Shown here piece by piece: positions 45,166 to 52,849 of a DNA stretch of 64,000 bases. The stretch is taken from contig NZ_JAPVQY010000005.1 of NCBI RefSeq assembly GCF_027257875.1, forward strand, positions 151,816 to 215,815. Direction: 5' to 3'. The position numbers and the translations under genes were made by a program. The number at the start of each line of letters is the position of its first letter. Positions within the stretch are counted from its first letter, which is position 1. The stretch is from Burkholderia sp. IMCC1007 (GTDB taxonomy: Bacteria; Pseudomonadota; Gammaproteobacteria; Burkholderiales; Burkholderiaceae). The notes beneath the pieces were generated by a model. That model was given only the letters and a program-made list of their open reading frames with translations, was not told the DNA's origin and did no database searches.

Positions 45166-46358
45166 GAGTGTTTCTCCAGCGTCGCGGGACGCAATGCGAG
45201 CAGCAGGCTCGAAGTGTTGGCGGCAATGCGGTCGTTGCTGATCATCAGCGGCGCCGCGTGCAGGTCGCGCAGGTGACGACCGAGGCTGAACGGCGTGCCT
45301 TGCTTGTAGCCCGCCATCCCGCAGATCATCATCGCCTGCTGCACGACCTCGAGCGCCGTCGACGACACATAGGTTTTCAGCGTGTTGATTTCGGCGGCGC
45401 GGGCCATGCTGGCCGACCACGAGCGGGCCGATGCGCTGGCATGGAGGCGCAGCACGTTGTCGACGCGGGCCTGCATCGCCTGCATCAGCGCGAGCGATTC
45501 GGCAATGCGGCGCGACGCGGGCGACGGCGCGCCGTCGGTCTGGCGTGCCTGCGCGCGGAAGAACTGGTGCGCGCGATGGAACGCGTCGCCCGCGACACCG
45601 ATCCAGACGGCGGCCCACAGGATGTGCGAAACCGGCACCATGGTCTGTTCGGCGATCTGCGCGAACGGCACCGGCAGGCATTGCACGGTCGCGCCTTGCG
45701 CATCGAGCACGAAGCCGTTGCTGCAGGTGCCGCGCATGCCGAGCGTGTCCCATTCGCCGCGGCGCGCGAGCGTATAGCCGTCGCGCAGCAGCGTGACGAG
45801 TACCTGCTCGGACGCCGGCGCGTCGGCGTCGCGTCGCGCGGTCGCGAGGATGCCGTCGGCGTAGTCGCCGTACGAGATCGTCGGGGCGGATTTGTGCAAC
45901 CGGAATTCACCGCCGTTGCTTTCGATCGCGCACTGGCTCGCGCGCAGGTTGCCGCCGACGCCGTCTTCCGACGTCGCCGATGCGAGCAGCCACTGGTGCC
46001 GCACGAGCTGTTGCAGGAACAGCCGGTGCCAGTCCTGGTCGGTCGCGTGGTCGACGATGCACGCGACCTGGATCTGGTGCATCGCGAACACCATCGCCGA
46101 CGACGCACAGGCCTGGCCGAGGATCGAGCATGCCGATGCGACGTCGGCGAGCGACGCGCCCGCACCGCCGAGGTGGGCCGGCACCATGGCGCTCAACAGG
46201 CGGCGCGCGCGCATCGCTTCGATCGCCTCGACCGGGCAGCGCGCGTCGCGATCGACGGCATCCGCGTGCTGGGCGGCGATTTGCGCGACGGCGTGCGCAG
46301 CCTCGTCGAGCCGATGCGCTTCGTCGTCGGCCGAGAGTTCGGGAAGTAGCGCGCTCAT
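45162..46358 (-). CDS. Acyl-CoA-dehydrogenase-fold flavoprotein
   Basis: A 398-residue protein with the acyl-CoA dehydrogenase fold: helical N-terminal domain, central FAD-contact sheet (LLASATSEDGVGGNLR, LHKSAPTISYGDYADGIL, EWDTLGMRGTCSNGF) and C-terminal four-helix bundle. Near the C-terminus the usual Glu-Gly-Thr of dehydrogenases is replaced by Ser-Asn-Asp (RDLHAAPLMISND), so the standard catalytic base is not at its usual place. The layout here is closer to group D flavin monooxygenases. Its substrate may be the aminoacyl group held on the carrier protein. Starts with an ATGA overlap after the carrier gene. Confidence 0.85.
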   Translation of the reverse strand: MSALLPELSADDEAHRLDEAAHAVAQIAAQHADAVDRDARCPVEAIEAMRARRLLSAMVPAHLGGAGASLADVASACSILGQACASSAMVFAMHQIQVACIVDHATDQDWHRLFLQQLVRHQWLLASATSEDGVGGNLRASQCAIESNGGEFRLHKSAPTISYGDYADGILATARRDADAPASEQVLVTLLRDGYTLARRGEWDTLGMRGTCSNGFVLDAQGATVQCLPVPFAQIAEQTMVPVSHILWAAVWIGVAGDAFHRAHQFFRAQARQTDGAPSPASRRIAESLALMQAMQARVDNVLRLHASASARSWSASMARAAEINTLKTYVSSTALEVVQQAMMICGMAGYKQGTPFSLGRHLRDLHAAPLMISNDRIAANTSSLLLALRPATLEKHS

Positions 46359-46606
46359 GCGGAATGCTCGGTGCGTTGGAGGGTGGCGATCGTGTCCGCG
46401 AGCGCATCGACGCTACGGAACAGATTGCGGTTCAGCATCTCGTCGGGAATCTCGATGTTGAACTGCTTTTCGATCGCGAGCATCAGCTGGATCGTATCGA
46501 GCGACGAAAGGCCCGCTTCGTAAAGGTCGTCCCCGTCACCGATCGAATCGATCGCGGCTTCGAGATGGGCGACGTGCTTGAGGATGGTTCTGATGTCGGT
46601 TTTCAC
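46355..46606 (-). CDS. Acyl/aminoacyl carrier protein
   Basis: An 83-residue acidic carrier protein. The phosphopantetheine site is Ser35 in YEAGLSSLDTIQLMLAIE, a variant of the usual D-S-L motif with Ser before the modified Ser. This variant is familiar from carriers served by SerRS-like ligases. FNIEIPDEMLNRNLF and VDALADTI complete the four-helix fold. GTG start. It is first in an operon where every gene overlaps the next by 4 bp: carrier, flavoprotein, ligase, DUF1839, glycosidase. The upstream region (46607-46772) contains copy C of the locus box. Confidence 0.92.
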   Translation of the reverse strand: MKTDIRTILKHVAHLEAAIDSIGDGDDLYEAGLSSLDTIQLMLAIEKQFNIEIPDEMLNRNLFRSVDALADTIATLQRTEHSA

Positions 46607-46713
46607 GTGCGGCTCCGGCGTGCGTGGTGTCGTCCGCGCGGGCGGACGCGCACAATGCGCTGACGTCCCCCCGGCAGTCCTGCGTCAGTAGACCATTCGC
46701 ACGCACTGTGTTC

Positions 46714-46731
46714 TGTTCGTCACCCTACAAT
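46714..46731. promoter_or_regulatory. Recurrent EPS-locus box, copy C
   Basis: TGTTCGTCACCCTACAAT, 108 bp upstream of the carrier-protein start. It shares TGTTCG-N2-A-N-CCTAC-N-RT with copies A and B. Confidence 0.5.
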
Positions 46732-46772
46732 CTGCCGGCCCGTTCGCACCGGCAGCCCAAATGCCGCGCGCA

Positions 46773-47555
46773 TCACGCGCGCGCGGCAGCCGTCACGCCC
46801 GAGTCCGACGACAGGATGCGCTTCATGTCGTCGCGCACGATCGCGCGGCAACCGCACGACAGCTTCTCGAGGCCCGCGAGATCGGCGAGCTCGATCGAAC
46901 TGCGGTACTGCCGGATCAATCCGAGCTTCTGGATTTCGCCCGCTGCGTCCGTGACCGTTTCGCGCCGCACGCCGAGCATCTGCGCGAGCATGCTGTGCGT
47001 GACCTGGATCTCGATGCTGCGCGAACGATCGTAGGCGAGCAAAAACCATCTGCATAACTGATGTTTGAGCACGTGATGGCGGCTGCAGAACGTGATCTGC
47101 GATACCTGCGCCATCAGCAGCCGCACGCATACGAACACGAGATGCCGAATCACCGGCGACGCGTCGAACGCCGTGGCGAACACGCGCCGGTCGAGCCGAT
47201 AGACGAAGCCGTCGCGGCACGCGACGGTGCGGCACGGCATCCGGCCGCTGCCGCCGATCACGTCGTCGCACACGATGCTCTCGCTGCCGATTTCGGCAAC
47301 TTCCAGCGTCATGCCGCCGGACGATACGTACTGCAGCGAGATCGCCGTCGTCACGGGCAGGTAGACCGCGGCCAGCGTTTCGCCCGGTTCGCAGAGCACT
47401 TGCCCGGATTTCAGGTGCACCAGCTGGAGGTGGGCGATCAGCGTGGCGCGTTCGTCGCGGTCGAGCGCCGCGAGAAACCGGTTCGCGTCGAAGCTGTGGG
47501 AAAGCTCGATCATGCTGGTCGCGTGGGCGACGGCGTCATGGGCCTGTTGAGTCAC
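46773..47555 (-). CDS. CRP/FNR-family regulator, paralogue of the BerA-like protein
   Basis: A 260-residue regulator with an N-terminal cyclic-nucleotide-type beta-barrel (about 30-135) and a C-terminal winged helix (VTHSMLAQMLGVRRETVTDAAGEIQKLGLI). No Fe-S cysteine set is evident, though a CGC pair is near the end. The GTG start has AAGGA a few bases upstream. It is the same length as the divergent regulator at 48467, with near-identical recognition helices (MLGVRRE-x-VT-x-AAG), so the two may bind overlapping sites. Its effector is unknown. Confidence 0.9.
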   Translation of the reverse strand: MTQQAHDAVAHATSMIELSHSFDANRFLAALDRDERATLIAHLQLVHLKSGQVLCEPGETLAAVYLPVTTAISLQYVSSGGMTLEVAEIGSESIVCDDVIGGSGRMPCRTVACRDGFVYRLDRRVFATAFDASPVIRHLVFVCVRLLMAQVSQITFCSRHHVLKHQLCRWFLLAYDRSRSIEIQVTHSMLAQMLGVRRETVTDAAGEIQKLGLIRQYRSSIELADLAGLEKLSCGCRAIVRDDMKRILSSDSGVTAAARA

Positions 47556-48466
47556 GGCACGTCCTTGTAGTGTGGCGGTCGCACAGCGCGCGAAGGCATC
47601 CCGACGGGATTTGGCACGCACGTGCGAATCCGGGGTTCAACGGAATTCGAATGCAGATGGCCGGAAAAAGGCTAGCACGCAGTCGAATCGCGGCAATCGC
47701 GTATTACGTCAACCTCACAAAGTTTGACGGTTGGTGCGCAAGCAAACGTTATACGGATTTAAAGTTTCCTTTTTTCATGATTTAAACGATATGAAACGAA
47801 TCGCGAAGACGATCGGCAATTGAACTTCGTCTGGAATCAATGACCGGAGATACGCATCGTACAAGGAAAAAACCTCATTCGCATTGAACATTATTTAACA
47901 TTTGAGATATCTGCAATGGATTTCTCAATGAAATCATGGCTCTGTATCCAATGTGTGCGTTCGCTGACACAGCGCGGAGTTAATTTAGAGATTCAAATTT
48001 GAGACAGTTTCAAACGCTCATTCGAGATCCGGATTGGCCAGTCGGACTTCGCTTTCAACGTCATGGAAACAATTGAAAACGTACTGTAAGTCGTTGACCG
48101 ATAAGACCCGCGGCCCGCTGCGGGCGCGCGCCGGCGGGCGTGTCGACATTGTTCAGTTGATTCATTCGCGGTGTCCGTCGCATCGGCGAGTGTCCGGAAA
48201 TGAGACGCTTTTTGCCGGTTTTCGGCCGGCTATCCCGCGCTTTAAAAGGGAGGCCGTTCATATATTAAGGACGGGCAGCTATTGGCACGTAAATCGCTTA
48301 TTGAAGCCGGCGAGTCGAAACGACGCGATCGATTCGATCCGGCGGCGAGACGCCGAACATCGATCGCATTCAGGGTTGTGGCCGCAACCCCCGTCGAGGA
48401 CGCGCATCGCGATAACGATTGCCAGACGTGGCGCCTGCGCCGCGGACAATAAAGAGGGATACAGAG
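47556..48466. other. AT-rich divergent regulatory region between the two CRP-type genes
   Basis: 911 bp with no supportable gene. Roughly 47690-48060 is strikingly AT-rich for this genome. It contains CGTCAA-N11-TTGACG (47707-47729), a TCAAATTTGA dyad (47995) and homopolymer runs. A -24/-12 promoter for the right-hand gene lies at 48282. The low GC suggests a curved or protein-bound region, such as a H-NS-type silencing target, or horizontally acquired DNA. Confidence 0.6.
48282..48298 (+). promoter_or_regulatory. Sigma-54 promoter of the BerA-like operon
   Basis: TTGGCACG-N4-TCGCT, with GG and GC 10 bp apart and a perfect -24 element, 169 bp before the regulator start. Its form matches the element at 33336. 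Activation by the BerB-like protein is the natural expectation. Confidence 0.75.
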
Positions 48467-49249
48467 ATGCTACAGCTTCACTCGAGCTATTCGGCGAACG
48501 CCATTCTTGCTGCCCTGCCGGAGGACAGCATCCGCGCGATCGCACCGCACCTCGAACTGGTCAGGATCAAGGCCGGCATGCTGGATCGCGTCGGCGAGCC
48601 CATGCGCCACCTGCATTTCCCGACCTCCGCGATGATGTCGGTGCAGCACCTGATGGAGGACGGTGCGATGGTCGAGGTGGCGGTGGTCGGCCGGGAAGGT
48701 GCGGTCGGTCTCGCGACGCTCGTTGGCGGCGCCACGGTATCGAATCGCGTCGAGGTCCGCATCGGCGGCATGGCCTATCGCGTGCCGACCTGCGTGATGC
48801 GTTCCGAATTCGAACGTTCACCCGCGACGTACCGGCTGCTGCTGAACTACTGCCAGGCGATGATGGCGCAGATCTCGCGCAGCGCGCTGTGCAACCGGCA
48901 TCACTCGGTCAGCGAGCAACTGAGCCGCTGGCTGCTGCTCGCGCACGACCGGATCGACGGCGACGAGCTGGCCGTCACGCAGCAGACGATCGCGAACATG
49001 CTCGGCGTACGTCGCGAAGGCGTGACGGAAGCGGCCGGCAATCTGCAGGAAGCCGGGCTGATCCGGCAGCGTCGCGGCCGCATCACGGTGCTCGATCGCG
49101 AAGGATTGGAGCGCAATTCGTGCGAATGCTACGAGCTGATTCGCGCCGACTATCGCCGGTTGCTCGGTCCGCGCGAGAGCGCGAGACTGATGCCGGTGCT
49201 GCCCCGGATGCCCGAAATGCATGGCGCATTGTCCGCGCGCGGTGCATGA
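48467..49249 (+). CDS. berA: CRP/FNR-family regulator (BerA-like c-di-GMP effector)
   Basis: A 260-residue CRP/FNR protein: an effector barrel (about 15-135, PTSAMMSVQHLMEDGAMVEV and GREGAVGLATLVGG) and a winged helix (VTQQTIANMLGVRREGVTEAAGNLQ). Gene order relative to the sigma-54 regulator and polysaccharide genes matches my memory of Bcam1349/BerA of B. cenocepacia, a c-di-GMP-responsive activator of biofilm polysaccharide; I rely on that for the name. GAGGG lies about 10 bp upstream of the ATG. Its stop overlaps an in-frame ATG of the next gene, so the regulator and the priming transferase are co-expressed from the -24/-12 promoter. Confidence 0.85.
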   Translation: MLQLHSSYSANAILAALPEDSIRAIAPHLELVRIKAGMLDRVGEPMRHLHFPTSAMMSVQHLMEDGAMVEVAVVGREGAVGLATLVGGATVSNRVEVRIGGMAYRVPTCVMRSEFERSPATYRLLLNYCQAMMAQISRSALCNRHHSVSEQLSRWLLLAHDRIDGDELAVTQQTIANMLGVRREGVTEAAGNLQEAGLIRQRRGRITVLDREGLERNSCECYELIRADYRRLLGPRESARLMPVLPRMPEMHGALSARGA

Positions 49250-49281
49250 CGATGCATTCGAAGTCCGGAGGAACGAATGCA

Positions 49282-50673
49282 ATGCGTCGCGTCGCGCTAG
49301 CCGCGGCCGACGTTGCGCTGCTGCTGGCCGGTGCGCTCGCCGCGCAGGCCGCGATGGGGCTGGGATGGCACGACTTGTCTGATGCGCAGCGCGGTGCGAT
49401 CGCATTGCTGTGCGTGCTGACGGTCGGGTTGCTGCCGCGGGGCTTGCGCGCGGCCCGCGGCGGCGCGTCGACGGTTCGCGTCGAGCCCGTGCTGACGCGC
49501 ATGGTGGTTGCGATCGTATGCGCGAGCACGCTGACGGCGGCCGGCGCGACCTGGATCATGAACCGCGGCGGCACGATGACCACACGCTGGATCGCACGCA
49601 CGGTGTTGTCCGGCGACGCGGCGCTGCTGATCGGCCGGCTGGCGCTGTGCGCGCTCACGCTCAGGCGCAGCGATGCGCGCACACGGCAGCGCCGGGTCGC
49701 CATCGTCGGCGCGACGGCATACGGACGCGTCGCGATCGAGCGGATGCAGCTCGAACCGGACGGCGCGTTCGCGGCGGCCTGCGTATTCGACGACGATGCG
49801 CAGGCCGCGACTGCGTCGGACGCGATCGGCGGCGTGCCGGTGATCGGCGACTGGGCCGAGCTGCGCCGCATGATCCGCGGCGGCGAGATCGATGAAGTGT
49901 GGCTCACGTTGCCGATGGCGCAGGAGTGGCGTATCCAGCGCATCGTGCGCGAGTTGCGCGACGAGTTCGTCGAACTGCGGTTGTTGCCCGACGTGCGGCG
50001 GATGGCCGTCGTCGAACGCTCGGCGACCGACGTGCTCGGCATGCCGGCGATCAACCTCGCGACCACGCCGCGCTCGGCGCCCGAGCTGTGGGCGAAGTTC
50101 GCGTTCGACCGGCTGTTTGCGGTGGCCGTGCTGATTCCGCTGCTGCCGTTGCTCGCGGTGCTCGCGATCGCGGTGAAGCTGTCGTCGCCGGGGCCCGTGT
50201 TGTTCAGGCAGCGGCGCAAGGGTGTGGACGGGCGCGAATTCCATATCCTCAAGTTCAGGACGATGCGCGTGCATCGCGCGCAGCCTGGCGTCGTGCGGCA
50301 GGCGTCGCGCAACGATTCGCGCATCACGCCGGTCGGCGCGTTCCTGCGCCGCACGTCGCTCGATGAGCTGCCGCAGTTCTTCAACGTGCTGTTCGGCCAG
50401 ATGTCGGTGGTCGGCCCGCGTCCGCATGCGATCGAACACGACGACTTCTATCGGCAACTGATCGACTGCTACATGTATCGCTACCGCGTGCGGCCCGGCA
50501 TCACGGGATGGGCGCAGGTGAACGGCTATCGCGGCGAGACGCGCAAGGTCGAGGCGATGGCCGCGCGCGTGAAGTTGGATCTGTTCTACATGCAGAACTG
50601 GAGCTTCTGGTTCGACGTGAAGATCATCCTGCTGACGATCGTGCGCGGCTTCATCGGTCGCAACGCATTCTGA
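49282..50673 (+). CDS. Undecaprenyl-phosphate sugar phosphotransferase (WcaJ-like)
   Basis: A 463-residue polyprenyl-phosphate hexose-1-phosphate transferase that starts the lipid-linked repeat unit, usually with glucose-1-phosphate. It has an N-terminal membrane region (helices within about residues 5-130), a Rossmann-like middle domain (VAIVGATAYGRVAIERM), a further helix near 290 and the C-terminal catalytic domain with PVLFRQRRKGVDGREFHILKFRTM, RTSLDELPQFFNV and MSVVGPRPHAIEHDD. The ATG with GGAGG 10 bp upstream was chosen. An ATG 12 codons earlier, overlapping the berA stop (ATGA), is possible. Confidence 0.93.
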   Translation: MRRVALAAADVALLLAGALAAQAAMGLGWHDLSDAQRGAIALLCVLTVGLLPRGLRAARGGASTVRVEPVLTRMVVAIVCASTLTAAGATWIMNRGGTMTTRWIARTVLSGDAALLIGRLALCALTLRRSDARTRQRRVAIVGATAYGRVAIERMQLEPDGAFAAACVFDDDAQAATASDAIGGVPVIGDWAELRRMIRGGEIDEVWLTLPMAQEWRIQRIVRELRDEFVELRLLPDVRRMAVVERSATDVLGMPAINLATTPRSAPELWAKFAFDRLFAVAVLIPLLPLLAVLAIAVKLSSPGPVLFRQRRKGVDGREFHILKFRTMRVHRAQPGVVRQASRNDSRITPVGAFLRRTSLDELPQFFNVLFGQMSVVGPRPHAIEHDDFYRQLIDCYMYRYRVRPGITGWAQVNGYRGETRKVEAMAARVKLDLFYMQNWSFWFDVKIILLTIVRGFIGRNAF

Positions 50674-50818
50674 GGATCACGAAGTTTCGCCGAATCGAAG
50701 GATTGTGCGGTCGAACGTACCGATCGCGGCGACGCAGGTCGACACACTGACGGAATACGAGCATCCCGCGACGCGGGGTGTCTGGCGGCGCGATCGCGTC
50801 GCAGCCATCGGAGTGATC

Positions 50819-51991
50819 ATGTCGACGTCGATTCGGGAAGGTCGTGAAGCCGCGCTGCAGGACGGCCGTGCGAAACGGGGCGCCGGGACGGCCGCGCGCG
50901 CTGCGCGGCTGAGCGGCATCGCGGTCAACGGAAAATTCACCGCGCAGCGAATGACCGGCGTGCAGCGGGTCGCATATGAATTGACGGCCGAGCTGGCGCG
51001 TCTCGCGAATCCCGACGACGTGCCGGCGCTCGTCGTACCGGCGAATCACGATCCGGCGGCATTGCCGGCCGGTGCGCGCGGGCAGGTCGCCGCAGGTTTG
51101 CGCGGTGCGCTCTGGGAGCAGTTGACGCTGCCGCGTGCGACGCACGGTCGAATGTTGCTCAGTCTGTGCAACGTCGGGCCGCTCGCGAAGCGCGATCAAC
51201 TCGTCCTGATCTACGATGCGGCGGTTTTCGACCTGCCCGCCGGTTACTCGGTCGCATTCCGGATGTGGTATCGCTTCGCGTTCTCGGTGCTGAAGCGCCG
51301 CGCACGCCACATCGTCACGATTTCGCACTTCTCGCGCGCGCGCCTTGCCGCGACGCTCGGCGTACCGCCTGCGCGCCTGACGGTCGTCCCGGCGGCCGTC
51401 GACCATATCGATCGGATCGATCCCGATCCCGGCGTGCTTGCCCGCCTGAATCTCGAGACGGACGGCTACGTGCTGTTCGTCGGCTCGCTTGCGCCCGGCA
51501 AGAACCTCGTGCGTGCACTCGAAGCCATGCAACTGATGCGCGCGTCGCACCCGACGCTGCGTTTCGTGATCGCGGGAGGCGCCAATGCGAAGATCTTCGG
51601 CGGCAGCGTGCCGGGCCTGCGCGCCGACGATCCGTACGTGACGTGGGCGGGCTACGTGACCGATCGCGAACTGAAGGCGCTGTACGAACATGCCGGCTGC
51701 TTCGTGTTTCCGTCGCTCTATGAAGGCTTCGGGCTGCCGCCGCTGGAAGCGATGCGGTGCGGCTGCCCGGTGATCGTGTCGCACGAAGGGGCGTTGCCGG
51801 AAGTGTGTGGCGGTGCCGCATTCTTTTGCGATGCGTATTCGCCGCCCGACATCGCCGCGGCGATCGCACGCGTGATGGACGATGCCGACCTGCGCGCGCG
51901 ACTGCGCACGGCCGGGCGCGAGCGCGCGCAGCATTTCAGCTGGCAACGCTCGGCGCGCGCGCTGCTCGATATCGTGCGCGCGGACGTGTAA
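50819..51991 (+). CDS. Family 4 glycosyltransferase (mannosyltransferase-like)
   Basis: A 390-residue GT-B glycosyltransferase. The acceptor domain begins IAVNGKFTAQRMTGVQRVAYEL, a pattern of WbaZ-type mannosyltransferases. The donor domain has YVLFVGSLAPGKNLVRALEAM and FVFPSLYEGFGLPPLEAMRCGCPV with the two glutamates of the EX7E motif. The ATG has GGAG 5 bp upstream; an in-frame start 38 codons earlier would add sequence without similarity. It ends the berA-wcaJ operon. A GDP-mannose donor is inferred from manC. Confidence 0.9.
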   Translation: MSTSIREGREAALQDGRAKRGAGTAARAARLSGIAVNGKFTAQRMTGVQRVAYELTAELARLANPDDVPALVVPANHDPAALPAGARGQVAAGLRGALWEQLTLPRATHGRMLLSLCNVGPLAKRDQLVLIYDAAVFDLPAGYSVAFRMWYRFAFSVLKRRARHIVTISHFSRARLAATLGVPPARLTVVPAAVDHIDRIDPDPGVLARLNLETDGYVLFVGSLAPGKNLVRALEAMQLMRASHPTLRFVIAGGANAKIFGGSVPGLRADDPYVTWAGYVTDRELKALYEHAGCFVFPSLYEGFGLPPLEAMRCGCPVIVSHEGALPEVCGGAAFFCDAYSPPDIAAAIARVMDDADLRARLRTAGRERAQHFSWQRSARALLDIVRADV

Positions 51992-52292
51992 CGACACATC
52001 GATCGCACGAACCGCGTCGGGTATTTGTAAGACCACGTCGTCGCGGCGCCTGCAGGCCGCGTAATCGCGTCCGTCCCCGGTTCCCGCACCTGTACCGTCT
52101 CCACGCGTGAGACTGACGACGGTCAACACGCGCCGGTCCATTGGGTTTATCCTGCGTCGCATGCGCCCGCTGCACTGTACGGCCGGGCGCCCCGGTTCAC
52201 GGCGGGCGGATCGTGCATGCTCGCCGCACATCGGCGCGACAACCTCGCGCCGCATGCCTCGTTGCGCGGAACCCGGAAAAGGAGAGACGGCG
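51992..52292. other. Gap between the EPS operon and the dksA-like gene
   Basis: 301 bp of GC-rich sequence with no supportable gene and no clear terminator. AAGGAGA near 52279 is the ribosome site of the following gene. Confidence 0.4.
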
Positions 52293-52685
52293 ATGGCGCT
52301 CGACCCACAACAACGGCAGACGCTGCAGCGGCGGCTGACCGAAAACGAGCAGGCGCTGCGCGCGGAGATCCGCATGAGCGAGGACCAGCGCGCGTCGGAG
52401 TCCTATGCGGATCTCGCCGGCGCGGCGCCGGACGAGGGCGACGAGGCGAATGCCGATCTGTTCGTCGACATGGATCACGCGTTGATCGGAATGAAACTGG
52501 CCGAACTGCGCGCGATCGGCCGCGCGCAGCAGCGCATGCGCGACGGCAGTTATGGCGAATGCATCGATTGCGATGCGCCGGTCGGCTACGAGCGTCTGCT
52601 CGCGCGACCGAGCGCCGAGCGCTGCACGCATTGCCAGTCGCTGTACGAGCGTCAGTACGCGACGACGCCGCGCGCATCGCTGTGA
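52293..52685 (+). CDS. TraR/DksA-family zinc-finger protein
   Basis: A 130-residue protein with a coiled coil (about 5-75) and a C4 zinc finger: CIDCDAPVGYERLLARPSAE, then CTHCQ. The DksA/TraR family binds the RNA polymerase secondary channel and adjusts transcription. The coiled-coil tip carries several Asp/Glu residues (PDEGDEANADLFVDMD) but not the exact DxxDxA of E. coli DksA. ATG with AAGGAGA upstream. It is probably an accessory DksA paralogue. Confidence 0.9.
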   Translation: MALDPQQRQTLQRRLTENEQALRAEIRMSEDQRASESYADLAGAAPDEGDEANADLFVDMDHALIGMKLAELRAIGRAQQRMRDGSYGECIDCDAPVGYERLLARPSAERCTHCQSLYERQYATTPRASL

Positions 52686-52849
52686 CGCACGCGCCGCCGC
52701 GATATGGGCGTGCCGCGTGCTACACGATGCGGGAAGTCGGTGCAGGATGACCGACGGGCGCCCGCCGCCGTCGACATGCGGCCGCGGGCCGGCAGACGTC
52801 GTCGCGTCAGCGCACGGCGCCATCCACGTGGAAGGGAGCCACGCTCATC

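Noticed and set aside
47611-47625. TTGGCACGCACGTGC as a sigma-54 promoter
   Set aside because: GG and GC are 9 bp apart instead of 10, a spacing that sigma-54 does not normally accept. It also points toward the AT-rich island without a gene near enough.
48034-49281. Long frame extending the WcaJ-like gene upstream across berA
   Set aside because: It overlaps the whole berA gene in another frame and has no conserved sequence until 49282.
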